A DNA stretch of 64,000 bases from Geomonas anaerohicana. Lineage in GTDB: Bacteria > Desulfobacterota > Desulfuromonadia > Geobacterales > Geobacteraceae. The notes beneath the pieces were generated by a model. The model was not told the origin of the DNA. It did no database searches and was given only the letters and a program-made list of their open reading frames with translations. The stretch lies in contig NZ_JAEMHL010000002.1 of NCBI RefSeq assembly GCF_016458305.1, positions 620,001-684,000 of the forward strand, written 5' to 3'. Position 1 is the first letter of the stretch. Each line of letters opens with the position of its first letter. The position numbers and the translations under genes are program-made. Below are positions 8,228 to 15,465 of this stretch, piece by piece.

Positions 8228-8986
8228 CTAGCCGAAACGCCCGGTGATGTAGTCCTCGGTCCGTTTCTCTTCGGGGGTGGTGAAGATCTTCTTGGTCTCG
8301 CCGCACTCGACCAGGTCCCCCATGTACAGGAAGGCGGTGTAGTCGGAGACGCGCGCGGCCTGCTGCATGTTGTGGGTGACGATGATGATGGTGTAGCGCT
8401 CCTTCAACTCCTCGATCAGTTCCTCGATCTTCAGCGTCGAGATGGGGTCGAGGGCGGAGGCGGGCTCGTCCATGAGGATTACCTCGGGCTTCACCGCGAT
8501 GGTGCGCGCGATGCAAAGCCGCTGCTGCTGGCCGCCGGAGAGCATCATGGCGTTGCTTTTCAGGCGATCCTTCACCTCGTCCCAAAGTGCCACGCGTTTC
8601 AGGCAACTCTCCACGAGTTCGTCCGCCTCCTCGCGGGGGAGTCTGCCGTTCAGCTTGTAGCCGGCGATCACGTTGTCGTAGATGGACATGGCCGGAAAGG
8701 GGTTCGGCTTCTGGAACACCATGCCGACGCGGCGCCGGATGGCTACCGGGTCCACTCCTTTCTCGTAGATGTCGCCGTCATCGACCAGGATCTTGCCGGT
8801 GACCCGCGCCGAGGCGACCAGGTCGTGCATCCTGTTCATGGAGCGCAGCAGTGTCGACTTGCCGCAACCGGAAGGTCCGATGATGGCGGTGACGCTGTTT
8901 TCCGGGAAGGTCATGCTGATGTCGCGTACCGCGTGGGTCCTGCCGAAGTGTATGTTGACCTGTTCCAGTTTTACCTTGTTGTTCAT
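8228..8986 (-). CDS. pstB: Phosphate ABC transporter ATP-binding protein
   Basis: The 252-residue ATPase has Walker [18 protein letters not shown], signature [16 protein letters not shown] and Walker [34 protein letters not shown] is the PstB-specific Q-loop. It powers phosphate import through PstC-PstA. ATG 8986 (MNNKVKLEQ) is preferred over an in-frame ATG at 9001 because GAGAGG lies at proper spacing before it. A 93-bp gap separates it from pstA. Confidence 0.95.
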   Translation of the reverse strand: MNNKVKLEQVNIHFGRTHAVRDISMTFPENSVTAIIGPSGCGKSTLLRSMNRMHDLVASARVTGKILVDDGDIYEKGVDPVAIRRRVGMVFQKPNPFPAMSIYDNVIAGYKLNGRLPREEADELVESCLKRVALWDEVKDRLKSNAMMLSGGQQQRLCIARTIAVKPEVILMDEPASALDPISTLKIEELIEELKERYTIIIVTHNMQQAARVSDYTAFLYMGDLVECGETKKIFTTPEEKRTEDYITGRFG

Positions 8987-9042
8987 CTTTTCCTCTCGCA
9001 TTCCGTTAGACGTTGAAGCTCGGAAACTCTCGCAACTGCGGC

Positions 9043-9072
9043 CTCAACCTCAACCTCAACCTTAATCTCAAT
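9043..9072. repeat. Five tandem hexamers in the pstA-pstB gap
   Basis: On the plus strand three exact CTCAAC units are followed by CTTAAT and CTCAAT, which reads GAGGTT-like on the coding strand. Such an array can vary in copy number. It lies upstream of the pstB ribosome site but is not part of it. Confidence 0.7.
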
Positions 9073-9079
9073 CTGCCTT

Positions 9080-9922
9080 TTACCCCGCCCGCCTGGTCCT
9101 GCCGAAGTAGCGTGCGGTGAGGCTCAGGGCGAACATGACTGTTACCAGCACCAGGGCGCCGGCCCAGGCCAGCCGGTGCCAGTCCTCGTAAGGGGCGATG
9201 GCGAAGCTGAAGATCTGCAGCGGGAGCGCCGCCATCGGTTGCAGGACGTTCTTGCTCCAGAACTGGTTCCCCAGCGCTGTGAACAGTAGCGGCGCCGTTT
9301 CGCCTGCGATCCTGGCCACGGCCAAAAGGACGCCGGTCAGCACACCGGAGAGGGCGCTTCTTAGGGTGACCTTGAGGCTAGTGCGCCAGAAGGGGACTCC
9401 GAGCGCCAGCGAGGCCTCGCGCAGCGAGCCCGGAACCATCTTCAACTGCTCCTCGGTAGTGCGCAGCACGATGGGGATCATGATCATGGCCAGCGCCACC
9501 GACCCGGCCAGGCCGGAGAAGCCCTTCATCGGTACCACGAGCAGCGTGTAGGCCACCATGCCGGTGATGATGGACGGGGTGCCCGAGAGAACGTCGGCGG
9601 CGAAGCGGATCACGGTGGACACCCTGGAGCCGCCGAACTCGGACAGGTAGATGGCGCCGAGGATGCCGATGGGCAGCCCGATCAGGGAGGCTCCGCCGAT
9701 CATGATAGCCGAACCCAACATGCCGTTGGCCATGCCCCCGCCCGGTTCGCCGGTCGGCGCGGGCACATGGGTGAAGAAGTCCAGGGAGAGCGAACTCACC
9801 CCCATCTTCAGGATGTGGAAGAAGATGAGCCCCAGCGGAATCAGCACGGCCAGCGTGCAGGCCAGCATGAGCCCGCTCATCAGGTGGTTCTTTATCTTGC
9901 GGTAGGTAACGCTCTGCATCAT
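9080..9922 (-). CDS. pstA: Phosphate ABC transporter permease PstA
   Basis: The 280-residue inner-membrane protein has about six membrane segments. It carries the family motif GGMANGMLGSAIMIG and the ATPase-contact loop LREASLALGVPFWRTSLKV. With PstC it forms the phosphate channel. Its ATG overlaps the pstC stop in an ATGA arrangement, so the two are translationally coupled. Confidence 0.94.
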   Translation of the reverse strand: MMQSVTYRKIKNHLMSGLMLACTLAVLIPLGLIFFHILKMGVSSLSLDFFTHVPAPTGEPGGGMANGMLGSAIMIGGASLIGLPIGILGAIYLSEFGGSRVSTVIRFAADVLSGTPSIITGMVAYTLLVVPMKGFSGLAGSVALAMIMIPIVLRTTEEQLKMVPGSLREASLALGVPFWRTSLKVTLRSALSGVLTGVLLAVARIAGETAPLLFTALGNQFWSKNVLQPMAALPLQIFSFAIAPYEDWHRLAWAGALVLVTVMFALSLTARYFGRTRRAG

Positions 9923-10923
9923 GCCGCACCTCCCTTGGCGCTTCTGGACACGCTCCAGATCAAGAGCCGCGCCATTGCGTTCACGACCAGGGTGACCACC
10001 ATCAGGATCAGTCCGATCTCCATGAGCGCGGAGGCGTGCAACTTTGAGGTCGTTTCGGCGAACTCGTTGGCGATCACGCTGGGCATGGTGTAGGCCGGCG
10101 ACAGCAGCGAGAGCGATATGTTGGGCGCGTTGCCGATCACCATGGTGACCGCCATGGTTTCACCGATGGCCCGACCCAGACCGAGGATGGCGGCGCCCAG
10201 TATGCCGGACTTGCCGTAGGGGAGGATGGCAACCCTGATGGTCTCCCAGCGGGTGGCCCCCAGCGCGATTGCCGCCTCTTTCTGGCTCTGCGGCACCGCC
10301 AGCAGCACCTCGCGGGTGATGGAGGTGATGATGGGCACCACCATGATCATCAGGATGAAGATGGCGGCCAGCATGCTGACGCCGTAGGGCGCCCCTTCGA
10401 AGAACGGCAGGAAGCCGAAATGTTCGATCAGGAACGGCTGGACCGTACTCTGCAGCCAGGGCGCCATGACCAGCACGCCCCAAAGGCCGTAGATGACCGA
10501 GGGGATGGCGGCAAGTAGTTCCACCAGCGGCGCCACCAGGGAGCCCAGTCGCCCTGGGGCTACCTCCGTTATGAAGAGCGCCGCGCCGATGCTCAGGGGG
10601 GTGGCGAGCAGCAAGGCCAGCACCGAAGAGACCACCGACCCGTACAGGTAGGGGAGGGCGCCGAAGTGTCCCTGCACCGCGTCCCATTCCTCCGAACTCA
10701 CGAACTTCCAGCCAAACTCCTTGATCGCCGGCAGGCTCTCTCCGGCCATCTCGTACAGCATGAGCGCCAGTATGGCGAGGATGCTGAAGGCGAAAAAGGT
10801 GGTCAGGTAGCGGAAGACGGCGTCGCCGCCCAGCTTCCTGGCCTGGGCCGGCTCGCTCTTTTTGCCTGTCGCGGCTGCCTGGTCCGTCTCATGTGTGCAG
10901 CAGGAACCCATCTCTAACTCCAC
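9919..10923 (-). CDS. pstC: Phosphate ABC transporter permease PstC
   Basis: The 334-residue protein has about six membrane segments after a polar N-terminus of about 40 residues; VYGLWGVLVMAPWL and the loop ALGATRWETIRVAILPYG are PstC features. GTG 10923 is chosen because GGAGGAAA stands 7 nt before it; a longer in-frame version would start inside the regulatory region next to the Pho box. The cytoplasmic N-terminus contains two adjacent Cys (GSCCTHET), of unknown meaning. It is first in the minus-strand pst operon. Confidence 0.93.
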   Translation of the reverse strand: MELEMGSCCTHETDQAAATGKKSEPAQARKLGGDAVFRYLTTFFAFSILAILALMLYEMAGESLPAIKEFGWKFVSSEEWDAVQGHFGALPYLYGSVVSSVLALLLATPLSIGAALFITEVAPGRLGSLVAPLVELLAAIPSVIYGLWGVLVMAPWLQSTVQPFLIEHFGFLPFFEGAPYGVSMLAAIFILMIMVVPIITSITREVLLAVPQSQKEAAIALGATRWETIRVAILPYGKSGILGAAILGLGRAIGETMAVTMVIGNAPNISLSLLSPAYTMPSVIANEFAETTSKLHASALMEIGLILMVVTLVVNAMARLLIWSVSRSAKGGAA

Positions 10924-11002
10924 GTACTTTCCTCCAGGGGAATGGTCTCCCTGGTCTGCCTGGGGGACCGCTTCTGATACGCCCACAGTTTGGGGAATCG
11001 AT

Positions 11003-11020
11003 GTTACAGCTTCGTTACAG
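11003..11020 (-). promoter_or_regulatory. Pho box of pstCAB-phoU
   Basis: Read on the minus strand, CTGTAAC (11020-11014) and CTGTAAC (11009-11003) are identical 7-mers with starts 11 bp apart, an excellent Pho box. It lies 80 bp upstream of the pstC GTG. No convincing -10 was found at the expected distance. Confidence 0.82.
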
Positions 11021-11100
11021 TTGGCGGAAATGTTCATGAACAACGATTACGGCCGGGCGTCGTGGGGGGGCTCGGCAACAATCTCCGCCCGAACCGAAAA

Positions 11101-11137
11101 AATAGATAGCGTAATAATAAATAGCATGCTATCTATT
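11101..11137 (+). promoter_or_regulatory. Palindromic operator before the marR-type gene
   Basis: AATAGATAGC (11101-11110) and GCTATCTATT (11128-11137) are perfect 10-bp inverted arms. Inside lies a second perfect palindrome, ATAGCATGCTAT (11121-11132). The array ends four bases before the marR start codon, and an extra AATAGATA half site occurs just inside the gene. This is the expected layout for MarR autoregulation. Confidence 0.75.
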
Positions 11138-11141
11138 ATCT

Positions 11142-11606
11142 ATGGCGATCCTAAACAAGAAAATAGATAAGCAGAACCTCCTCTACCGCATGGGGTTCCT
11201 GACCAGGCGCTGGCGGCAGATGCTGGACAGCGCTTTCCAGTCGCTGGGCTTAACCGATGCCGCGTGGCGTCCGCTTTTGCACCTGCATCACATGGGTGAC
11301 GGTATCAGGCAGAAGGACCTGGCGGCATCGCTTGGCATCGAAGGACCTTCGCTCACGCGCATTCTGGACCAGTTGATCGCGAAAGGGCTCATCGAACGCA
11401 ATGAAGACGCCAGCGACCGCCGGGCCAAGTTGCTCACGCTCACCCCCCCGGGTCGCGAGATGGTGAGCAGGATAACCAAAGAGGTCACCGCCCTGGAGCA
11501 CGACCTGCTCAGCGAGCTCACTGACCCGGAACTCGACCTCATGTTCGGGTTTGTTGAGCGGCTGGAAAAGAGATTGCAGGAAACGCGCTCCGCACTTAAA
11601 TCATGA
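11142..11606 (+). CDS. MarR family transcriptional regulator
   Basis: The 154-residue protein shows the MarR winged helix: DGIRQKDLAASLGIEGPSLTRILDQL (recognition region) followed by the wing RNEDASDRRAKLLTLTPPG. Such repressors usually release DNA when bound by phenolic or aromatic ligands. No clear ribosome site precedes ATG 11142, so the mRNA may be nearly leaderless, or ATG 11190 may be used. The gene overlaps the FUSC gene by ATGA, so regulator and pump are one transcript under the palindromic operator. Confidence 0.88.
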   Translation: MAILNKKIDKQNLLYRMGFLTRRWRQMLDSAFQSLGLTDAAWRPLLHLHHMGDGIRQKDLAASLGIEGPSLTRILDQLIAKGLIERNEDASDRRAKLLTLTPPGREMVSRITKEVTALEHDLLSELTDPELDLMFGFVERLEKRLQETRSALKS

Positions 11607-13564
11607 GTACCCACCACAACAAAAAGATCGTCCTTGCCCTGCGCGGTACGCTGGCAGCGCTCACCGCCCTGGTCGTGGCCCGGTTTCTGGAGATCGAGAA
11701 TCCATACTGGGCTGCCATGACGGCCTTGATCGTCATCCAGCCGACGCGCGGACTCATTTTCGAAAAGAGCTTCTACCGTTTGGTCGGCACCGTCTTAGGC
11801 TCTCTGGCCGCGCTGCTGTTGCTAGAATCCACCTCCTCCCCATTTCTGCTCACGCTGGCCCTTGTTATCTGGATCTCCGGCTGTGTCGGGATAGGCAACC
11901 TCCTCTATGGCCTGCGCTCCTACGCCTTCCTCATGGCCGCCTGCACCTGTGGCGTCCTCGTCATGAGTGGGGTCATGAACCCGTTGCGCGTGCACGAAAT
12001 CGTCTTCGGGCGAATCGCCTGCATTGTGATCGGTATCCTCGTGACCACGGTCGTAACCGCACTCTTCACACCGCGCTCGCCCCGCCAGGAGGTGGAGCGG
12101 CGCCTTGAGACGGTGACCACGGATGCCGTGCTCTGGCTGGCGGCGCTGCTTGGTCAGGGACGCAACGAGAAGGTCGCCAGGCTCGAGCACGCCCTGCTCA
12201 TGGAGTTGGCGGATCTTGAGGCGTGTCTGGATCCGGTGGGGGCCGCCTCTCCAGGCTTCAGGAAACGCAAGCGGCAGGTGAAGGCTCTCATCTCTGCTTT
12301 GCTTTCCCTGCTTGCCGCAGGACGTCTCGCTGCGGAGCACCTTAATTGCCACAGAGATGTCGATGGCAGCCACCAACGGTGGCGCGAACTGCTGTCCCGC
12401 CGCCTGAGTGAGGCTGTCGGGAGAGTTGGAACCTCCGCCGACAGTTTTTATGCAGAGCTTGAGGGCATCACCGCTCACGCGCGCTCCCACCTGCCTCTGC
12501 TGGGCGAAACCCTCGGGGGGGTGGTTGACGCGCTGGGGGATGTCCTGGGGGGATACCAGGTGAGTGCCGGCGGTTGTGAACAGATGCCTCCGCATCGGCT
12601 CATCAGGCACCGGGACTGGATGGAAGCCGGCCGGGCAGCCTTCCGCTCCGGCCTCGTTATCGCAGTGGTCGGCTTTGTCTGGAGTGTCACCGGCTGGAGC
12701 AAAGGACCGCTCATGCTGATGGCACTGTCCATCATGATCACCATATTCTCCACCAAGGATCATCCGGCCCATTTTGTCGGCAATATTTTCGTGGGTGCTG
12801 CGATCGGCTCGGCCACCGCCGTTTTATGCAGGATCTTTCTTCTCTCCGCCGTGGGCGACCCGTACCTTGCCGTTGCCGCCATCGCTCCCTTCGTACTGCT
12901 GGGGTTCATTGCCATGCAGTACCCTGCCACCGTTATGGCCGCGACCGACGCGACCCTTTTCTTTCTCTTCGTGGTTCAGCCGGCAACTGCCATCAACGCG
13001 ACCCCTGTCGATCTTGCTCTCGGTGCGGTAGCCGCGGTGGCGGGTGTCGGTATGGCCTGGGCATCTTACGCCCTGCTGGTCCCCATCAACCCGGCTCGGC
13101 GGATGCAATCGGTGCTTGCGGCAGTATCCCGTGACCTGGGGCGCATGGCCCGGACTGGTTCATCCCGGGATCTGGGCCGGATACAGGCGCGGTTGCAGCA
13201 CAGGGTGATCCGATTGGTCGGCATGGCCGTGCAGCACGACCCGGCGCATCAGAAGACAGTGGATGGTGGGGTGACAGCGCTTGGCGTTGCGGCTGGCATC
13301 AAAGCATTGAGGGAAAAAGTCTCCGGCAACGATCTTCCCCCCGCCTCCGACCGGGTCATCCGGGAGGTGTTGATGGTGCTAGCGGCGCTCGCTCCGCAGC
13401 AGGAGGGCGAAGAGCTGCTCACTCGGGCGGCATCCGCCTTGTACAAGGTTTTGCAAGTAAGCACTCTGACGAAAGGACCGGTGCAGACAGCAGTTCCGGG
13501 GGCGGAGCGTAACCGGGATCGGCAGTTGCGCCAAGAACTGCTGGTTTGCACGGAGATGCAGTAA
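11603..13564 (+). CDS. FUSC-family inner-membrane exporter (AaeB-like)
   Basis: The 653-residue protein has two membrane blocks, at about residues 10-160 and 350-500, each followed by a soluble helical part, as in the FUSC/AaeB aromatic-acid exporters. AAMTALIVIQPTRGLIFEKSFYRLVGT near the N-terminus is typical of the family. It would export an aromatic acid or similar toxic compound with partners; no membrane-fusion or outer-membrane partner gene is adjacent. It is coupled to the MarR gene and followed after 19 nt by the SDR gene. The substrate is unknown. Confidence 0.82.
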   Translation: MSTHHNKKIVLALRGTLAALTALVVARFLEIENPYWAAMTALIVIQPTRGLIFEKSFYRLVGTVLGSLAALLLLESTSSPFLLTLALVIWISGCVGIGNLLYGLRSYAFLMAACTCGVLVMSGVMNPLRVHEIVFGRIACIVIGILVTTVVTALFTPRSPRQEVERRLETVTTDAVLWLAALLGQGRNEKVARLEHALLMELADLEACLDPVGAASPGFRKRKRQVKALISALLSLLAAGRLAAEHLNCHRDVDGSHQRWRELLSRRLSEAVGRVGTSADSFYAELEGITAHARSHLPLLGETLGGVVDALGDVLGGYQVSAGGCEQMPPHRLIRHRDWMEAGRAAFRSGLVIAVVGFVWSVTGWSKGPLMLMALSIMITIFSTKDHPAHFVGNIFVGAAIGSATAVLCRIFLLSAVGDPYLAVAAIAPFVLLGFIAMQYPATVMAATDATLFFLFVVQPATAINATPVDLALGAVAAVAGVGMAWASYALLVPINPARRMQSVLAAVSRDLGRMARTGSSRDLGRIQARLQHRVIRLVGMAVQHDPAHQKTVDGGVTALGVAAGIKALREKVSGNDLPPASDRVIREVLMVLAALAPQQEGEELLTRAASALYKVLQVSTLTKGPVQTAVPGAERNRDRQLRQELLVCTEMQ

Positions 13565-13583
13565 CACGTAAAGGAGAAGGACA

Positions 13584-14315
13584 ATGGACGTAGCTGGGAA
13601 GGTGGTTTTGGTTACCGGTGCCAACGGCGGCATCGGGTGGGCGCTGGTGCAGGAGTTGCTGGAGCGTGGGGCTGCCAAGGTGTACGCAGCGGCCCGCAAC
13701 GTCCAGGCAGTGGCCGAAATGGCGAAATTCGAACCGGGGCGAGTGATCGCACTGAGGGTTGACGTGACACACGAGACGAGCGTGGCCTCTGCGGCGGCGC
13801 AATGCCAGGATGTCGACTTGCTCATCAACAACGCAGGTGTCAACCAGTGCCAAAGCCTGCTCGCGGCTGATGGCCTCGACAGCGCACGGCAGGAGATCAA
13901 GGTCAACTATCTCGGCACACTCTCCATGTGCCGCGCCTTCGCACCCATACTGACCGCTCGGGGCGGCGCAATAGCCAACGTCTGCTCCATCCTCGGGCTC
14001 GTGAACCTCCCCGTTAACGGGACCTATTCCGCCTCCAAGGCCGCCGGTCACTCCTTGCTGCAGGGGGTGCGCGCCGAACTGGCGTCGCGCGGCGTCAAGG
14101 TGTACGGAGTCTATCCGGGACCCGTCGACACCAGGATGACCGCCGGCCAGGAGATGGCCAAGGCGACCCCGGGGCAGGTGGCCACGATGATCCTGGATGG
14201 CATTGCCAGGGACGAAGAGTACATTTTCCCCGATGCCATGTCACAGGACGTGCATCGTGCCCTGCTGCATGCACCGGACGAGGTCGAACGGCAGTTCAGC
14301 GCGATGCTACCCTAG
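13584..14315 (+). CDS. Short-chain dehydrogenase/reductase (classical SDR)
   Basis: The 243-residue protein has the nucleotide motif TGANGGIG, the NNAG motif (LLINNAGVNQ), the catalytic serine region (CSILGLVNLP) and YSASK. It should be an NAD(P)-dependent oxidoreductase on an alcohol or carbonyl substrate. AAGGAGAAGG precedes the ATG. As third gene of the marR-FUSC operon it may modify the compound that the pump exports; that is inference from position. Confidence 0.88.
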   Translation: MDVAGKVVLVTGANGGIGWALVQELLERGAAKVYAAARNVQAVAEMAKFEPGRVIALRVDVTHETSVASAAAQCQDVDLLINNAGVNQCQSLLAADGLDSARQEIKVNYLGTLSMCRAFAPILTARGGAIANVCSILGLVNLPVNGTYSASKAAGHSLLQGVRAELASRGVKVYGVYPGPVDTRMTAGQEMAKATPGQVATMILDGIARDEEYIFPDAMSQDVHRALLHAPDEVERQFSAMLP

Positions 14316-14367
14316 TTACTCGGGCCGGGCCTGCTTTGAAAAGGGGGCCTTGCTCAATGGTGGGTGT

Positions 14368-14384
14368 TCCCGTCTCGCCCACCA
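14368..14384 (+). other. 17-bp copy of the tRNA-Arg 3' end
   Basis: TCCCGTCTCGCCCACCA on the plus strand is identical to the last 17 bases (with CCA) of the tRNA-Arg gene at 14474-14550, which is on the opposite strand. Similarity stops on both sides. It looks like a fragment left by recombination at a tRNA 3' end or by loss of a second tRNA gene. Confidence 0.6.
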
Positions 14385-14417
14385 ATTCAAATCTGTCTGA
14401 CGCTGCCGGCGATAAAC

Positions 14418-14446
14418 AAAAAGGCCCTGATCTCTCAGGGCCTTTT
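14418..14446. terminator. Bidirectional terminator between the SDR gene and tRNA-Arg
   Basis: AAAAGGCCCTGA and TCAGGGCCTTTT form a perfect 12-bp stem with a TCTC loop. A-rich and T-rich flanks let it serve both the plus-strand SDR operon and the minus-strand tRNA. Confidence 0.85.
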
Positions 14447-14473
14447 GTCTAGACTGTATGTCTGAAATTAAGC

Positions 14474-14550
14474 TGGTGGGCGAGACGGGATTCGAACCCG
14501 TGACCCCTGGCTTCGGAGGCCAGTACTCTATCCAACTGAGCTACCCGCCC
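14474..14550 (-). tRNA. tRNA-Arg (anticodon CCG)
   Basis: Read on the minus strand it starts GGGCGGGTAGCTCAG and ends with a CTCGCCC acceptor strand and an encoded CCA; the acceptor stem pairs with one G-T. The anticodon stem CTGGC/GCCAG encloses CTCCGAA, giving anticodon CCG (Arg, codon CGG). The T-arm has the GGTTCGAATCC consensus. Total length with CCA is 77 nt. Confidence 0.96.
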
Positions 14551-14610
14551 GGGAAAGAACTCATTACTACACTATTTTGAGAACCAACTCAAGATGAAAC
14601 TTTTAAAAAA

Positions 14611-15309
14611 TCACTTCTGGATGGACCCGTACACCGGCACGGTGATTTCTTTCTTCTGCGGATGGCTGGTGCCGATATGCAGATACCCGCTCAGGATCTT
14701 GGCCTCAGGTTTGGCGAGCACCGAAATCTCGATAACGCCGCTCTCTCCCGGTTTCAATTCTGCTTTCCTGATGGTGGGCTTGATCTGCAACGAGGCGGAG
14801 GTGACGCTCACGTTCAGGAGCTTTACCGCCACGTTGCTGTTGTTGGTGACGCTTACCTTGGCCTGGGTGGCGCTGCTGCTGCTCACGGTGCCGAGACTTA
14901 CCTGTCGCGGCGTTACCTGGAGTTGCTCCAGTACCGTCCCCTCGATTTTAAAAGTGTAAGCCGGGGTCTTGCCGGCATTGCTGGTGAGGGTCACGGTCTT
15001 CTCCACCTTGCCCGAGAACGAACCGGAGTCGAAAGTCACCTCTATCTCGGCGCTTTTGCCGGGGGAGACGACCGACGTGGAGGGTTTGGCAGCGGTACAG
15101 CCGCAGGATGCCTCGAGTTTCTTGATCTGAAGGGGGGCGTCGCCGTTGTTCCTGATGGTGAAGGTATGTTGTACTTTCTTGCCCTGGGCAACCGTGCCGA
15201 AGTTGAAACTGCCTCGATCGACGACCAGTTCGGGTGCCGCCAGGGCGATGGTGGCGCTGCACACGGTTATCAACAAGAACAAAAGGTATGCAAAGCGGAG
15301 CTGGGTCAT
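14611..15309 (-). CDS. DUF1573-containing exported protein
   Basis: The 232-residue protein starts with a signal peptide (MTQLRFAYLLFLLITVCSA, cleavage near ALA-AP). It then has two Ig-like beta-sandwich units. The first has the DUF1573 pattern, with FNFGTVAQGKKVQHTFTIRN and the LEASCGCTAAKPS loop with a CGC pair. It is likely periplasmic; proteins of this type are common in Geobacter and Bacteroidetes but poorly characterised. It is monocistronic, with tRNA-Arg downstream on the same strand. Confidence 0.85.
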   Translation of the reverse strand: MTQLRFAYLLFLLITVCSATIALAAPELVVDRGSFNFGTVAQGKKVQHTFTIRNNGDAPLQIKKLEASCGCTAAKPSTSVVSPGKSAEIEVTFDSGSFSGKVEKTVTLTSNAGKTPAYTFKIEGTVLEQLQVTPRQVSLGTVSSSSATQAKVSVTNNSNVAVKLLNVSVTSASLQIKPTIRKAELKPGESGVIEISVLAKPEAKILSGYLHIGTSHPQKKEITVPVYGSIQK

Positions 15310-15465
15310 GGTGTTCCTCTTGAGATATTGCTGGGATGCGGCACACCGGCTATTTATACCACAAAGGTGTCGGGGCGACCAGAATCATTGACACTATAAT
15401 TTGCTTCTGTTATAGGAAACCGTTGAGAAAATTAATGGAAGATCCAAAACAATCCGGAGGGGTCG

